This document shows, in pieces, positions 18,614 through 27,588 of a stretch of 64,000 nucleotides of DNA (positions are counted from its first letter, which is position 1; each line of letters starts with the position of its first letter). Made by a program: the position numbers and the translations under genes. Location of the stretch: assembly GCF_003710905.1 (NCBI RefSeq), contig NZ_RHHV01000008.1, forward strand, positions 186,001 to 250,000, read 5' to 3'. The DNA comes from Brevibacillus parabrevis (GTDB lineage Bacteria; Bacillota; Bacilli; Brevibacillales; Brevibacillaceae). Below the pieces are notes generated by a model. That model was not told the DNA's origin. It was given only the letters and a program-made list of their open reading frames with translations, and did not search any database.

Positions 18614-19009
18614 ATGAATCCGCTTGCAAAAAAGTATCAGCAAATTGACGAGAAGATCGTGTTGTTCAACGAGGAGTATTATCTGGGTGTGGCAAAAATC
18701 GATATTTCCGCGCTGACGCTGGAAATCAGAGAAGCGCTGTTCAATCACCTCTACGATTTCGACAGCAAAGATATGGAGCTGGAAATCGATGTATCCGAGG
18801 AGGACAAAGGGAACTGGTACCTGCAACTGCTCGTCCCGCACGTCCTCACCTTGCCAGAAGCAGCCAAAAGACGGATTGAGCAAGGCACCGAACAATTGGT
18901 TCAACACCTGTCCGAAAAGACAAGCGATCTGAACCACGTGCGTCTCATCGGTGACGAAATCTATGACTATGTGAAGCGATACAATCCGGATCTGGAGCGG
19001 ATTGCCTAA
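18614..19009 (+). CDS. Hypothetical acidic protein
   Basis: A 131-residue soluble, strongly acidic protein, mostly helical by composition, with no cysteine, signal peptide or membrane segment. I do not recognise the family. AAGGGG precedes the ATG with normal spacing, and a good terminator follows the stop codon at once, so it is a real single-gene unit. Its neighbours (an efflux unit before, a convergent beta-helix gene after) give no clue to function. Confidence 0.75.
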   Translation: MNPLAKKYQQIDEKIVLFNEEYYLGVAKIDISALTLEIREALFNHLYDFDSKDMELEIDVSEEDKGNWYLQLLVPHVLTLPEAAKRRIEQGTEQLVQHLSEKTSDLNHVRLIGDEIYDYVKRYNPDLERIA

Positions 19010-19010
19010 T

Positions 19011-19065
19011 AAAAAACATCTCTTCTCGCCCGGGCAAGTTCACCGGGGAGGAGGGATGTTTTTTT
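19011..19065. terminator. Terminator between the acidic protein and the beta-helix gene
   Basis: A long stem pairs AACATCTCTTCTC with GAGGAGGGATGTT (two G-U pairs), with an inner CCCGG/CCGGG pairing. A and T tracts on both sides allow it to serve both convergent genes. Confidence 0.85.
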
Positions 19066-19076
19066 GTGCTGGAAAG

Positions 19077-20615
19077 TTAGCTTTTTGCGGTTTTGGTCGC
19101 CAGCCACGTGCAGGCGGTCTTGTTTGTCGTGGTAGCGATCCACTCGCACGGCTGCCCGTTGACAGGCGTGATCAGCCGGAGCGTGTCGCCTTTGATCCCT
19201 CCGTATTTAACCGACGAGCTGGGAGGAGTGCTGACGTAGACGATTCGCTCGTTAATCGCCACGTTGGGGAGGTAGGAAGAGTTGTCAGAGTTGTAGCCGC
19301 TCGTCAGGCTGACGGGTACGGGCACGTTTTTCATGGAAAGTGTGACTTTGTCAGCCGCTTTGTGATAAAACATTTTTCCGGTGACCTGGCTGAAATCTCC
19401 GCCGTCCACGGTGAGAAAAAGCGGGTATGAACCGGAGCCGTACAGCGCAATCACATGATCGCTGCCGGAGTAGCGGTTGTTTTCCAGATACACATTGCCG
19501 CAGCGGTTCAGGTACAGGTTTTGCTTGAGGCGGGGGTCGAACGCGCAGTTGCGGACCGTCACGATTCGTTGCGCCGGGACATCCCATGGATCAAAGCTGA
19601 GCGCGTAGCCATCGATCACGGCAGCGCTATCGGCGGCCTCGAAGCAGCAGCCGTCAAACACAAGACCGACGTTGTTGTAGTCGATAGTCAGGCCGCTGCC
19701 GATTGTTTTGGCTGCGCCTTGCGAGGTTGTATGCAGAACCCAGTTGCACTGGTGGAAAGTCATGTTCCGCATGAAGTTGACCCGGTTTTTCTGCGCGGCA
19801 GCGGTATAAAAGGTAGAGGCGCTGATCGTGCCAGTCAAGCAGCTCAGGCTGAAGCTGGCAAGCGAGACGAGGTGGCTTCCCTGGACGCGAATCGGCGCTG
19901 TCGCAATCCCTTCCAGATCGAGCTGTTGGCGGCAGTGAATATTGCTCAGATTGGCGATCATCGGGAGCTTGCCGTCGTATGCTTCATTCAGCTCTACTTC
20001 AAAGCGGTCGCAGGAAACATTGACAGCGTTCAGACGCTCCAAGCCTCCGGTGACCGTGATGTCGGAGCGGGTGCGTGTCCGGTTGTCGCTCGTAAAGTCG
20101 CTGATCGACACGGAGCGGACGTAGCAGTTCGCTTCTCCGGCGAAGTAAAAATGATCGGCTACGGCATCGGTGCACCATATGTGACTCAGCAGCACGTAGT
20201 TGATATAGCTTCCAGGTCCGTCGCCGCGAATGTAGAAGTCGGCGGAGTGCTCATAGGCATATGGTTCTGGCGGAACGGGATTTTCGCGCGCATTGGAGTC
20301 GATTTTCAGATTGGACACGACAAACGAATCAGCGTCTCCGCCCACTGAGGTGATCGAAAACAGCCACCTCCAGTCCTCGGCGGTAGAATTGGCTTTTCGT
20401 TTCAAAACGGAAAAAGGACCGGCACCCTGCAGCACCAGGCTTTTGCCTTTCCCTAGTGTGACAGCCAGTCTTTTCGGTTCAATGATATAGGTTCCCGGGG
20501 GAAAATACAGCGGAATTTGCTGGTTGACCGCGGCTGCCAGCGCGGCGGATATCGCCTGCGTATCATCTGTCACCCCATCTCCTCGCGCCCCGTAGGACTT
20601 TACATCAAGCATCAT
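19077..20615 (-). CDS. Right-handed beta-helix (pectate-lyase superfamily) protein
   Basis: The 512-residue protein opens with VKSYGARGDGVTDDTQAI, the hallmark start of Pectate_lyase_3 / GH28-like beta-helix proteins and phage tailspikes. This is followed by FPPGTYII and repeated short strands with Asn/Asp turns. It has no signal peptide, so export is unclear. The start is supported by GGAGGAG 8 bases before the ATG. Possible roles are a polysaccharide lyase, hydrolase or epimerase, or a structural spike. It is transcribed away from the large polysaccharide operon that starts 224 bases away, so action on that polymer is possible but inferred. Confidence 0.8.
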   Translation of the reverse strand: MMLDVKSYGARGDGVTDDTQAISAALAAAVNQQIPLYFPPGTYIIEPKRLAVTLGKGKSLVLQGAGPFSVLKRKANSTAEDWRWLFSITSVGGDADSFVVSNLKIDSNARENPVPPEPYAYEHSADFYIRGDGPGSYINYVLLSHIWCTDAVADHFYFAGEANCYVRSVSISDFTSDNRTRTRSDITVTGGLERLNAVNVSCDRFEVELNEAYDGKLPMIANLSNIHCRQQLDLEGIATAPIRVQGSHLVSLASFSLSCLTGTISASTFYTAAAQKNRVNFMRNMTFHQCNWVLHTTSQGAAKTIGSGLTIDYNNVGLVFDGCCFEAADSAAVIDGYALSFDPWDVPAQRIVTVRNCAFDPRLKQNLYLNRCGNVYLENNRYSGSDHVIALYGSGSYPLFLTVDGGDFSQVTGKMFYHKAADKVTLSMKNVPVPVSLTSGYNSDNSSYLPNVAINERIVYVSTPPSSSVKYGGIKGDTLRLITPVNGQPCEWIATTTNKTACTWLATKTAKS

Positions 20616-20839
20616 GCATCAATCTCCTCCACTTTGAAAAAATAGTCAGACAAGATTAGATTGTCTTCTTTCATTTCATTCAAAAAACGAAAAAAGTTGA
20701 CAACCATTTTGCAAAACAGGCAAGAGCTTGTTTGCCTGGCAAAAGTGTCCTAGTCTTCCTGAACCGTTCCTGGCCGTCCTCATCCTACTGGCATATTTGT
20801 CCTAGAACCTCCGTATGAATAAGCAAAGAGGTGGAATGT
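20616..20839. other. Divergent control region between the beta-helix gene and the polysaccharide operon
   Basis: No gene is visible. A TTGACA lies at 20697-20702 but lacks a good -10. An inverted repeat CAGGCAA (20717-20723) / TTGCCTG (20732-20738) could be an operator or small hairpin. The segment 20740-20812 repeats TGTCCTAG twice. I cannot assign a definite promoter for the operon. Confidence 0.4.
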
Positions 20840-21823
20840 ATGTCGATTTTGGTGACAGGAACTGCTGGATTCATTGGATTTCACGTAGCGAAAAGACTTT
20901 TGGAAGGAGGGGAAGTCGTATGGGGGGTGGATAATTGCAACGAGTATTACGATCCCCGCTTGAAGGCAAAAAGACTGTCGATGCTGCAAGAGTTCGAACA
21001 GTTCCACTTCTATCAAGCAGATATAGCCGATCAGACGACAATGGACGAGTTGTTCCGCAAAATGCAACCGGAGCGGGTCATCCATCTGGCGGCGCAGGCT
21101 GGAGTCAGGTATAGCCTGGAAAACCCTCACGTATACACGTCCTCCAACATCACGGGATTTTTGCATATATTGGAAGGCTGCCGGCACACAGGGGTCAAGC
21201 ACCTGCTCTACGCTTCTTCCAGCTCCGTCTACGGCGGGAACAAGAAACTCCCCTTTTCCGAGGGCGACCGGGTCGATGAGCCGAACAGCCTGTACGCCGC
21301 CACGAAAAAAGCGAACGAGCTGATGGCGTACACGTACAGCCATCTGTACAACATTCCGGCGACCGGGCTGCGGTTTTTTACCGTCTACGGGCCGTGGGGC
21401 CGCCCGGACATGGCGCTCTATGCGTTCACCAAGGCGATTTTGGCAGGGGAGCCAGTGAGCATTTTCAACTACGGAAAAATGATCCGGGACTTTACTTACA
21501 TTGATGATGTGGTCGAGGGCATCTTGCGACTCATGGATCGTTTGCCTGAACCAAAAGACGGAAAGGCGCCGCACAAAGTCTTGAATATCGGGAATCATCG
21601 GCCTGTGGAGCTGCTTTCGTTCCTCGAACTGCTGGAACAGAAGCTGAAACGGCCAGCCAACCGCCAGTACATGCCGATTCAGCCAGGAGACGTGCCTGCT
21701 ACTTTCGCCTCGGTCGATGCGCTGTTCGCAGAAACGGGCTTTCGGCCTGATACTCCGGTCGAGGTAGGAATTTCCCGTTTCGTCGATTGGTATCTTGATT
21801 ATTACGGTGATGCCCATGCGTAA
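20840..21823 (+). CDS. NAD-dependent UDP-sugar 4-epimerase (UDP-glucuronate epimerase type, CapI-like)
   Basis: A 327-residue extended short-chain dehydrogenase with GTAGFIGFH for NAD binding at residues 6-14, catalytic Tyr152-x3-Lys156 (YAATK) and SSSSVYGG upstream. The NEYYDPRLK stretch and FFTVYGPWGRPDMA are typical of UDP-glucuronate 4-epimerases. It should make a galacto-configured uronic acid sugar nucleotide for the polymer. ATG 20840 is preferred because AAGAGGTGG lies 7 bases upstream; the GTG at 20831 is part of that site. First gene of the operon; its end overlaps the dehydrogenase gene. Confidence 0.87.
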   Translation: MSILVTGTAGFIGFHVAKRLLEGGEVVWGVDNCNEYYDPRLKAKRLSMLQEFEQFHFYQADIADQTTMDELFRKMQPERVIHLAAQAGVRYSLENPHVYTSSNITGFLHILEGCRHTGVKHLLYASSSSVYGGNKKLPFSEGDRVDEPNSLYAATKKANELMAYTYSHLYNIPATGLRFFTVYGPWGRPDMALYAFTKAILAGEPVSIFNYGKMIRDFTYIDDVVEGILRLMDRLPEPKDGKAPHKVLNIGNHRPVELLSFLELLEQKLKRPANRQYMPIQPGDVPATFASVDALFAETGFRPDTPVEVGISRFVDWYLDYYGDAHA

Positions 21824-23096
21824 AAAAGTAGGAGTCGTAGGACTCGGGTATGTGGGCTTGCCTGTTGCGGCTGCTTTTGGGCAAAAGGTTCCGGTGATCG
21901 GCTACGACGTGGACGCTGCGCGCATTGCCGCGCTACAGACAGGGCGGGATGAGACGGGAGAGCTGACGGCTGACGAGCTGGCGCGTTCCAGCATCACGTA
22001 TACGGATGATCCCGGGCTGCTTGCGGAATGCGACTTTATCATCGTGACCGTGCCTACGCCTGTGGACGACGCCAAGCGCCCTGACTTGAAGGCGTTGCTG
22101 CTCGCCTCCGAGACAGTAGGAAAGCATTTGCAGCCAGGAGCGATTGTCGTCTATGAATCGACCGTATACCCTGGCGCGACGGAGGAAACGTGCATTCCGG
22201 CGCTGGAGCGCTCATCCGGGATGCGGGCAGGCGCAGAGTTTTTTGTCGGCTATTCGCCCGAGCGGATCAATCCGGGGGACAAGGAGCGCAGACTCGCCCA
22301 GATCGTCAAGGTCGTCTCCGGGCAGGATCAGGCAACGTGTGACGAGATCGCGCAAATGTACGGGCTGGTAGTCGAAGCAGGGATTCATAAAGCGTCCTCG
22401 ATTCAGGTGGCAGAGGCAGCCAAGGTGATTGAAAATACGCAGCGCGACCTGAATATTGCGTTGATCAACGAATTGGCGATCATCTTTGACCGACTGGGAA
22501 TCGAAACAGCCGACGTGCTGGAGGCGGCTGGAACAAAATGGAATTTTCTGCCGTTTTCGCCAGGACTGGTCGGCGGTCACTGCATTGGAGTAGACCCTTA
22601 CTATTTGACCTATCAGGCGGAGCGCGTAGGCTACCATCCGCAGGTGATTTTGGCGGGACGGCGCATCAACGACGGGATGGGAAAATTCGTCGCGACCTCC
22701 CTGGTCAAGCAGATGATCTGGCGTCATATTCCGATTCAAGGCTCACGCGTCACGATTTTGGGGATGACGTTCAAGGAAAATGTGGCGGATATTCGCAACA
22801 GCAGAGTGATCGACATCGTCCATGAGCTGCGGGAATTTGGCGTGGAAGTTCAGGTGACAGACGATTTGGCAGACCCGGAGAAGACATGGTCAGAGTACGG
22901 CATCAAGCTGAGGGAATGGCACGAATTGCAGCCTGCCGATGCGCTGGTTCTGGCTGTGCCGCACGCGAAATACGTCCATCTGAGCTGGGCTGAGCTGTCG
23001 TCTTTGCTGCACCAAAACTGCGGAGTGATTGCAGATGTGAAAAGCGTGTTGAATCAAAAAACATGCCCGTCTGATATCGTTGTCTGGCGCTTGTAG
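21816..23096 (+). CDS. UDP-sugar 6-dehydrogenase (UDP-GlcNAc/UDP-Glc dehydrogenase, WbpO/TviB-like)
   Basis: This 426-residue enzyme has the N-terminal VGLGYVGLPVA NAD site, a VPTPVDDAKRPDL motif and catalytic Cys256 in GGHCIGVDPYYL. It oxidises C6 of a UDP-sugar to the uronate. The VPTP(V/I)D...PDL form resembles the WbpO/TviB branch that uses N-acetylated hexosamines, but UDP-glucose cannot be excluded. ATG 21816 has GGTGA 5 bases upstream; ATG 21810 is an alternative. It overlaps the epimerase gene, whose substrate it should supply. Confidence 0.88.
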   Translation: MRKKVGVVGLGYVGLPVAAAFGQKVPVIGYDVDAARIAALQTGRDETGELTADELARSSITYTDDPGLLAECDFIIVTVPTPVDDAKRPDLKALLLASETVGKHLQPGAIVVYESTVYPGATEETCIPALERSSGMRAGAEFFVGYSPERINPGDKERRLAQIVKVVSGQDQATCDEIAQMYGLVVEAGIHKASSIQVAEAAKVIENTQRDLNIALINELAIIFDRLGIETADVLEAAGTKWNFLPFSPGLVGGHCIGVDPYYLTYQAERVGYHPQVILAGRRINDGMGKFVATSLVKQMIWRHIPIQGSRVTILGMTFKENVADIRNSRVIDIVHELREFGVEVQVTDDLADPEKTWSEYGIKLREWHELQPADALVLAVPHAKYVHLSWAELSSLLHQNCGVIADVKSVLNQKTCPSDIVVWRL

Positions 23097-23140
23097 ATGC
23101 AGCCACGATTGCGAATCTAGACTGCCTGGAGCGGATGAAT

Positions 23141-25039
23141 ATGAGCTACCGGAAGAGAAGATTCTGGTTAAGCTTATCGGACGCAGGAATTATCAGTTTG
23201 GCTGTTTGGCTGGCCTGCCTGGTTCGATTTGATTTTTCTTTTGCCGAAATATACGAGCATCGCCCTCTTTATTTGATCATTGGACATGTGCTGTTCGTTT
23301 TGGCGGGGATGCATCTCGCCGAGTTGTACCGACCCGTCTACCGTTACGTCAGTGCGGGCGAGCTTGCCTCGATTGTCAAGGCGACGAGTTTGTCCATCCT
23401 GATTCTCGCTTTTTTCCTGAACACGCTGGGGCATTGGCTGTGGATGCCGATCCGGTTTCCGATATCTTTGTTTTTGATTGCCTGGACGTTCGTGCTTGCC
23501 GGGATCACAGGCTCGCGTTTTCTGTGGAAATGGTGGTATGAGGAGCGCGACAAAAGGAGCCTGGATCGCAGGCGCACCTTGATTGTCGGGGCAGGCAGCG
23601 CAGGCGTGCTCGTTGCCAGGGAGATGCGGCGGTCGCCGCTGTCCGAGCAACGGCCGATCGCTTTCATTGACGACGAGCCGAGCAAGCAAAATTTGCGCGT
23701 GTACGGCTTGCCCGTAATCGGGAGCAGGGAAGACATCCCGCGCATCGTACAGCGGCACGCGATTTCCGATATTGTGATCGCCATGCCGTCTGCGTCGCGC
23801 CAAACGATCCGCGACATTTTTGACATTTGCAAGACGACGAAGGCAAGCGTCAAAATTTTGCCGCACGTCTCGGATATTCTCAGCGGGAAAATCAGCATGG
23901 GCATGATTCGCAACGTCAAGCTGGAGGACTTGCTCGGGCGCGAGACGGTGGAAATGAATCTGGAAGAAATCACGGGTTATTTGCGCCAGCAAGTCGTACT
24001 TGTTACCGGAGCCGGGGGGTCTATCGGTTCGGAGCTTTGCCGTCAGATCGCTAGATTTGGCCCAGGGAAACTGCTTTTGCTTGGAAATGAGGAAAACGGC
24101 ATTTTCGAGATCAGTCTGGAGCTGAAGCGAGCATTTCCTGAATTGTCTACAGCAAGCCTCATCGCAGATATACGCGATCGGCAGCGGATTGCTGCGATCA
24201 TGAGCGAGTATCGTCCTGCCGTCATCTTTCACGCCGCCGCCCACAAGCATGTGCCCCTCATGGAACAAAACCCGAGTGAAGCGTTGAAAAACAACATTTT
24301 GGGAACGAAAAATGTGGCCGAATGCGCTCTGGAAGCGCAAGCCGAGCATTTCATCCTGATTTCCACCGACAAGGCCGTCAATCCGACGAGCGTGATGGGC
24401 GCCACGAAGCGCATTGCCGAGCTTTTGATCCAGGGATATAACCGCTTTGGTCACACTCGTTTTGCGGCGGTTCGCTTTGGCAATGTTCTCGGAAGCAGAG
24501 GCAGCGTCGTGCCGATTTTTCTCGATCAAATTCGGGCGGGCGGTCCGGTGACGATCACGCATCCGGAGATGGAACGGTATTTCATGACTATTCCCGAAGC
24601 GGCCCAACTGGTCATTCAGGCTGGCGCGCTGGCGCACGGTGGCGAGATTTTCGTGCTCGACATGGGCAAACCCGTCAAAATCGTCGATATGGCGAAGGAC
24701 CTGATCCGCTTGGCGGGCCTGGAGCCGGAAAAAGATATCCCGGTCGTCTACACAGGCATCCGTTCGGGTGAAAAGCTGTACGAGGAACTTTTGACGGCGG
24801 AAGAAGGGCTGACTTCGACGTGCCACGACCGCATTTTCATCGGAAAGCCGCTCGACTTTTCCTGGAGCGAGCTGTTGTCTGCAATTTCCCGTTTGGAGCA
24901 GTTGGCCAAAAAGGGCGGACTGATCGAGGATCACTCAAAAATGATTGAAATCTTGCAGGCGATCATTCCGAGCTATCAGTCTGCCTCCCAGCCTGTCGAC
25001 GATGCCAAGCCAGTTCCTTTCTCGGTAGCCACAGGATGA
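23141..25039 (+). CDS. Membrane-bound nucleotide-sugar 4,6-dehydratase (CapD/PglF type)
   Basis: The 632-residue protein has four N-terminal transmembrane segments, a first Rossmann domain (about 145-270) and a C-terminal SDR domain with TGAGGSIGSE near 288. The active site reads Met419-x3-Lys423 (SVMGATKR), the family-specific replacement of the usual Tyr. These enzymes turn UDP-GlcNAc into a 4-keto-6-deoxy sugar, the first step to bacillosamine- or fucosamine-type sugars. GGAG lies 9 bases before ATG 23141; ATG 23135 is too close to it. The DegT aminotransferase at 35503 is the likely next enzyme. Confidence 0.88.
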   Translation: MSYRKRRFWLSLSDAGIISLAVWLACLVRFDFSFAEIYEHRPLYLIIGHVLFVLAGMHLAELYRPVYRYVSAGELASIVKATSLSILILAFFLNTLGHWLWMPIRFPISLFLIAWTFVLAGITGSRFLWKWWYEERDKRSLDRRRTLIVGAGSAGVLVAREMRRSPLSEQRPIAFIDDEPSKQNLRVYGLPVIGSREDIPRIVQRHAISDIVIAMPSASRQTIRDIFDICKTTKASVKILPHVSDILSGKISMGMIRNVKLEDLLGRETVEMNLEEITGYLRQQVVLVTGAGGSIGSELCRQIARFGPGKLLLLGNEENGIFEISLELKRAFPELSTASLIADIRDRQRIAAIMSEYRPAVIFHAAAHKHVPLMEQNPSEALKNNILGTKNVAECALEAQAEHFILISTDKAVNPTSVMGATKRIAELLIQGYNRFGHTRFAAVRFGNVLGSRGSVVPIFLDQIRAGGPVTITHPEMERYFMTIPEAAQLVIQAGALAHGGEIFVLDMGKPVKIVDMAKDLIRLAGLEPEKDIPVVYTGIRSGEKLYEELLTAEEGLTSTCHDRIFIGKPLDFSWSELLSAISRLEQLAKKGGLIEDHSKMIEILQAIIPSYQSASQPVDDAKPVPFSVATG

Positions 25040-26145
25040 AAGAGACGACGAGGAAAGAGCGAATCGCGCGGACAGCGAGGCAAAAGTGGGCGCGCATCCT
25101 GCTGGCAGGGGGGATTGCCTGTCTGGTTGGACTGGGAGGGTATGCGACTTACGTCTATTTTTCGATCAAACAGACCGTAAACAGCATGTACGTCCCGCTG
25201 CGGACGGAGAAGACCAAGGCGTCTTCCCTTCCTGCGCCAACCGTGAGGCAGCAAGAGCGAGCAGAAAAGCAAACCCAGCCTGCACAACCTGCTGTGCAGC
25301 CGGAGAAAGCAGAAGTGCACGAACCCGTCACCTTGCTCTTGCTCGGGATCGATGAGCGGGAAAACGACAAGGGGCGCTCGGATGTGATCCTCGTGTTGAC
25401 GGTCAATCCGCAGACAAAATCGGCGCTGTTAGTCAGCATTCCACGGGACACGCGCACGCAGCTGGCCCATTCGAAAACGCTGGATAAAATTAACCACGCC
25501 TACGCATTTGGCGGACTGCAACAAGCCGTTGACACCGTCGAGCAATTTATTTCCGCGCCTGTCGATTACGTGGTGGCCGCCAACATGGAAGGCTTCGCTG
25601 GGATCATCGACACGTTGGGCGGTGTGGATGTCGAGAACAAGCTCGCTTTTACCTACGCCGATTATCACTTTCCGCTGGGGCCGATTCACCTGGATGGAAA
25701 GCAGGCGCTCGTGTATGCGCGCATGCGCTATGAAGACCCGCGGGGAGATTTGGGGAGAAACGAGCGACAGCAACTGCTTATCAAAGCGCTGATGCAAAAA
25801 AAGGGGGCTTTGGCGTCTCCCTCTACCTTGAACGGAGTCCTCGATACCATGGGGAAATACGTGAAGACGAACATGACCTTTGACGACATGAAAATGCTTG
25901 TTCAAAGCTACGGTACGGCCGTATCAAGCGTGGAGACGATTCGGATGGAAGGAAACGGCCAGCTGATCAACGGGATTTACTACTACATCGTAAGCCAGGG
26001 GGAGCGGGAAAAGTTGATCCGTCGGCTGTCTGCCTTTCGGGAGCAAGTCGTTGAGAAAGGCGCAGAGAAAGCCGGTGAGGCCAAGCCACTGCCGAATCAA
26101 GCGAGTGACAGCATGGAGGGGCGAAGGGGGGAGCAAAATGAATGA
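25036..26145 (+). CDS. LytR-CpsA-Psr (LCP) family polymer transferase
   Basis: A 369-residue type II membrane protein: basic N-terminus, one transmembrane helix near residues 20-42, a variable linker, then the LCP domain. That domain includes LLLLGIDERENDKGRSDVI, SIPRDTRTQ, INHAYAFGG and YARMRYEDPRGDLGRNERQQ. The conserved Arg and Asp residues bind the pyrophosphate of lipid-linked polymers. LCP proteins attach capsule or teichoic polymers to peptidoglycan. It starts within the dehydratase stop (ATGA) and so is coupled to it. Its presence suggests the polymer is at least partly wall-attached. Confidence 0.9.
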   Translation: MKETTRKERIARTARQKWARILLAGGIACLVGLGGYATYVYFSIKQTVNSMYVPLRTEKTKASSLPAPTVRQQERAEKQTQPAQPAVQPEKAEVHEPVTLLLLGIDERENDKGRSDVILVLTVNPQTKSALLVSIPRDTRTQLAHSKTLDKINHAYAFGGLQQAVDTVEQFISAPVDYVVAANMEGFAGIIDTLGGVDVENKLAFTYADYHFPLGPIHLDGKQALVYARMRYEDPRGDLGRNERQQLLIKALMQKKGALASPSTLNGVLDTMGKYVKTNMTFDDMKMLVQSYGTAVSSVETIRMEGNGQLINGIYYYIVSQGEREKLIRRLSAFREQVVEKGAEKAGEAKPLPNQASDSMEGRRGEQNE

Positions 26146-26890
26146 AACCGTGAATCTCCGGGAAATATTGCTGGTTTTGTCCAAACGCTGGGGCGTGATT
26201 CTCGCCATTACTTCCATTTTTACGATAGGAACGGCACTCATCAGTTTTTTTGCATTGACGCCGATCTATCAGGCAAAAACGGAAATTTTGGTGAATCGCT
26301 CGCTGGACTCGAATCTGGAGGGAGTGCTGTCGGTTGCCGAGATTGACTCCAATCTCAAGCTGATCGAGACGTACCGGGTCATTATCGAGAGTCCGCGAAT
26401 CATGGAGAGAGTCGTGCAGACACTCGGGCCGGAAGCGAGCATGGATGAGCTGCTGCTGCATACGAAAGTAGAGCCGGTCAAAGATTCGCAAGTCATTTCT
26501 ATTACAGTGGAAGACCCTGATCAAAAGCGAGCCGTGCTGATTGCCAACACGATTGCCACGACCTTCCAGGAAGAAGTGGTCAAAATGTTGAGCATGAACA
26601 ACGTGCACATTTTGGCGGAAGCGCGCGATAACCCGGCAGCCAAGCCTGTCAGTCCGAAGCCGCTGCTCAACTCGATTATCGGCTTTGTGCTTGGGCTGGC
26701 TACTTCTGTAGGCGTTGTGTTTTTCATGGAGCATCTCGATACACGGCTGAGATCGGAAAAGGAAGTGGAGGAATATTTGGGCCTGCCTGTGCTCGCCACC
26801 ATCGCCGTCATCGACAAAAAGACAAAGAAGCACTTGCGGCAAAAAAGGGCGGAGGAGGTAAGAAGCGAGTATGAGAAGGCAGAAGCCTGA
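26138..26890 (+). CDS. Polysaccharide co-polymerase / BY-kinase modulator (Wzz/CapA type)
   Basis: The 250-residue protein has two transmembrane helices, near residues 20-40 and 170-190, around an extracytoplasmic domain. It starts NLREILLVLSKRW and has the proline-rich PAAKPVSPKP motif just before TM2, as in Wzz proteins. In Firmicutes this half partners a separate cytoplasmic tyrosine kinase, the next gene, to control chain length and export. ATG 26138 follows GGGGGAGC; longer readings run back into the LCP gene. Confidence 0.88.
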   Translation: MNETVNLREILLVLSKRWGVILAITSIFTIGTALISFFALTPIYQAKTEILVNRSLDSNLEGVLSVAEIDSNLKLIETYRVIIESPRIMERVVQTLGPEASMDELLLHTKVEPVKDSQVISITVEDPDQKRAVLIANTIATTFQEEVVKMLSMNNVHILAEARDNPAAKPVSPKPLLNSIIGFVLGLATSVGVVFFMEHLDTRLRSEKEVEEYLGLPVLATIAVIDKKTKKHLRQKRAEEVRSEYEKAEA

Positions 26891-27560
26891 CGATCGTTAC
26901 CAGAAGCTGATCGCCCATTGGGAGCCACTGTCTCCCCTGGTGGAAGGCTACCGCACCTTGAAGCTGAACATTTCGTTTTCCACACAGGGACAAAGGCTGC
27001 AGACGGTTTTGGTGAGCAGCCCGGGGCCGTCGGAGGGCAAGACGATTACGGCAGCCAACTTGTCGCTGATGATGGCAAAAGATCGGCGGAAGACGGTGCT
27101 GATCGATTTCGACTTGCGCAATCCGCGCATTCATTTCACGTTTGAGATGCCGAATTTGTACGGGATCAGTTCTTATATGACCGGGATGTGCCAGTTTTCC
27201 GACATCATTCAGGATGCGGGCGTTCCGAATTTGTCGATCGTGACAGCGGGGCCGATTCCCCACAATCCGGCTGAACTGTTGGGAACGCCGCGACTGGGGG
27301 AATTGCTGGAGCAGCTGCGCAACAACTTTGACATGATCGTCGTAGACAGTCCTCCGCTCATTGTGAGCGATGCGATGGTGCTGGCGAGAGAGACGGACGG
27401 GTGCATTCTCGTCGTGGACGCGAGCAAAACAAAGCGGGATTCGGCCGTTCGCGCTGTCGAGCAGCTGAAGACGGCCGGGGCCAACCTGCTCGGGGTTGTT
27501 CTCAACAACAAAAAGCTCGGGAAGAGAGAAGGCTATTACGGTTATGGGTATATGGAATAG
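26871..27560 (+). CDS. BY-family tyrosine kinase (CpsD/CapB type)
   Basis: A 229-residue cytoplasmic kinase with Walker A GPSEGKT near residues 51-57, Walker A' LIDFDLRNPRIH and Walker B MIVVDSPPL. A short C-terminal tyrosine cluster (YYGYGYME) is the usual autophosphorylation site. Its gene overlaps the modulator gene by 20 bases, the normal split Firmicute arrangement. Cycles of phosphorylation regulate polymer assembly, and such kinases can also phosphorylate UDP-sugar dehydrogenases, one of which is encoded upstream. GGAGGT lies 11 bases before the start. Confidence 0.9.
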   Translation: MRRQKPDDRYQKLIAHWEPLSPLVEGYRTLKLNISFSTQGQRLQTVLVSSPGPSEGKTITAANLSLMMAKDRRKTVLIDFDLRNPRIHFTFEMPNLYGISSYMTGMCQFSDIIQDAGVPNLSIVTAGPIPHNPAELLGTPRLGELLEQLRNNFDMIVVDSPPLIVSDAMVLARETDGCILVVDASKTKRDSAVRAVEQLKTAGANLLGVVLNNKKLGKREGYYGYGYME

Positions 27561-27588
27561 TCAAGTCAGAAGCGGGGGCGAGTAATGG

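Noticed and set aside
20697..20725. Sigma-A promoter with TTGACA for the polysaccharide operon
   Set aside because: There is a perfect -35 but no acceptable -10 at 16-18 bp, so I list only the region.
23174..24934. 586-codon open frame on the minus strand across the 4,6-dehydratase gene
   Set aside because: It is a GC-rich antisense shadow of a gene with clear SDR motifs. Its translation is Arg/His/Gln-rich with no domain and no ribosome site.
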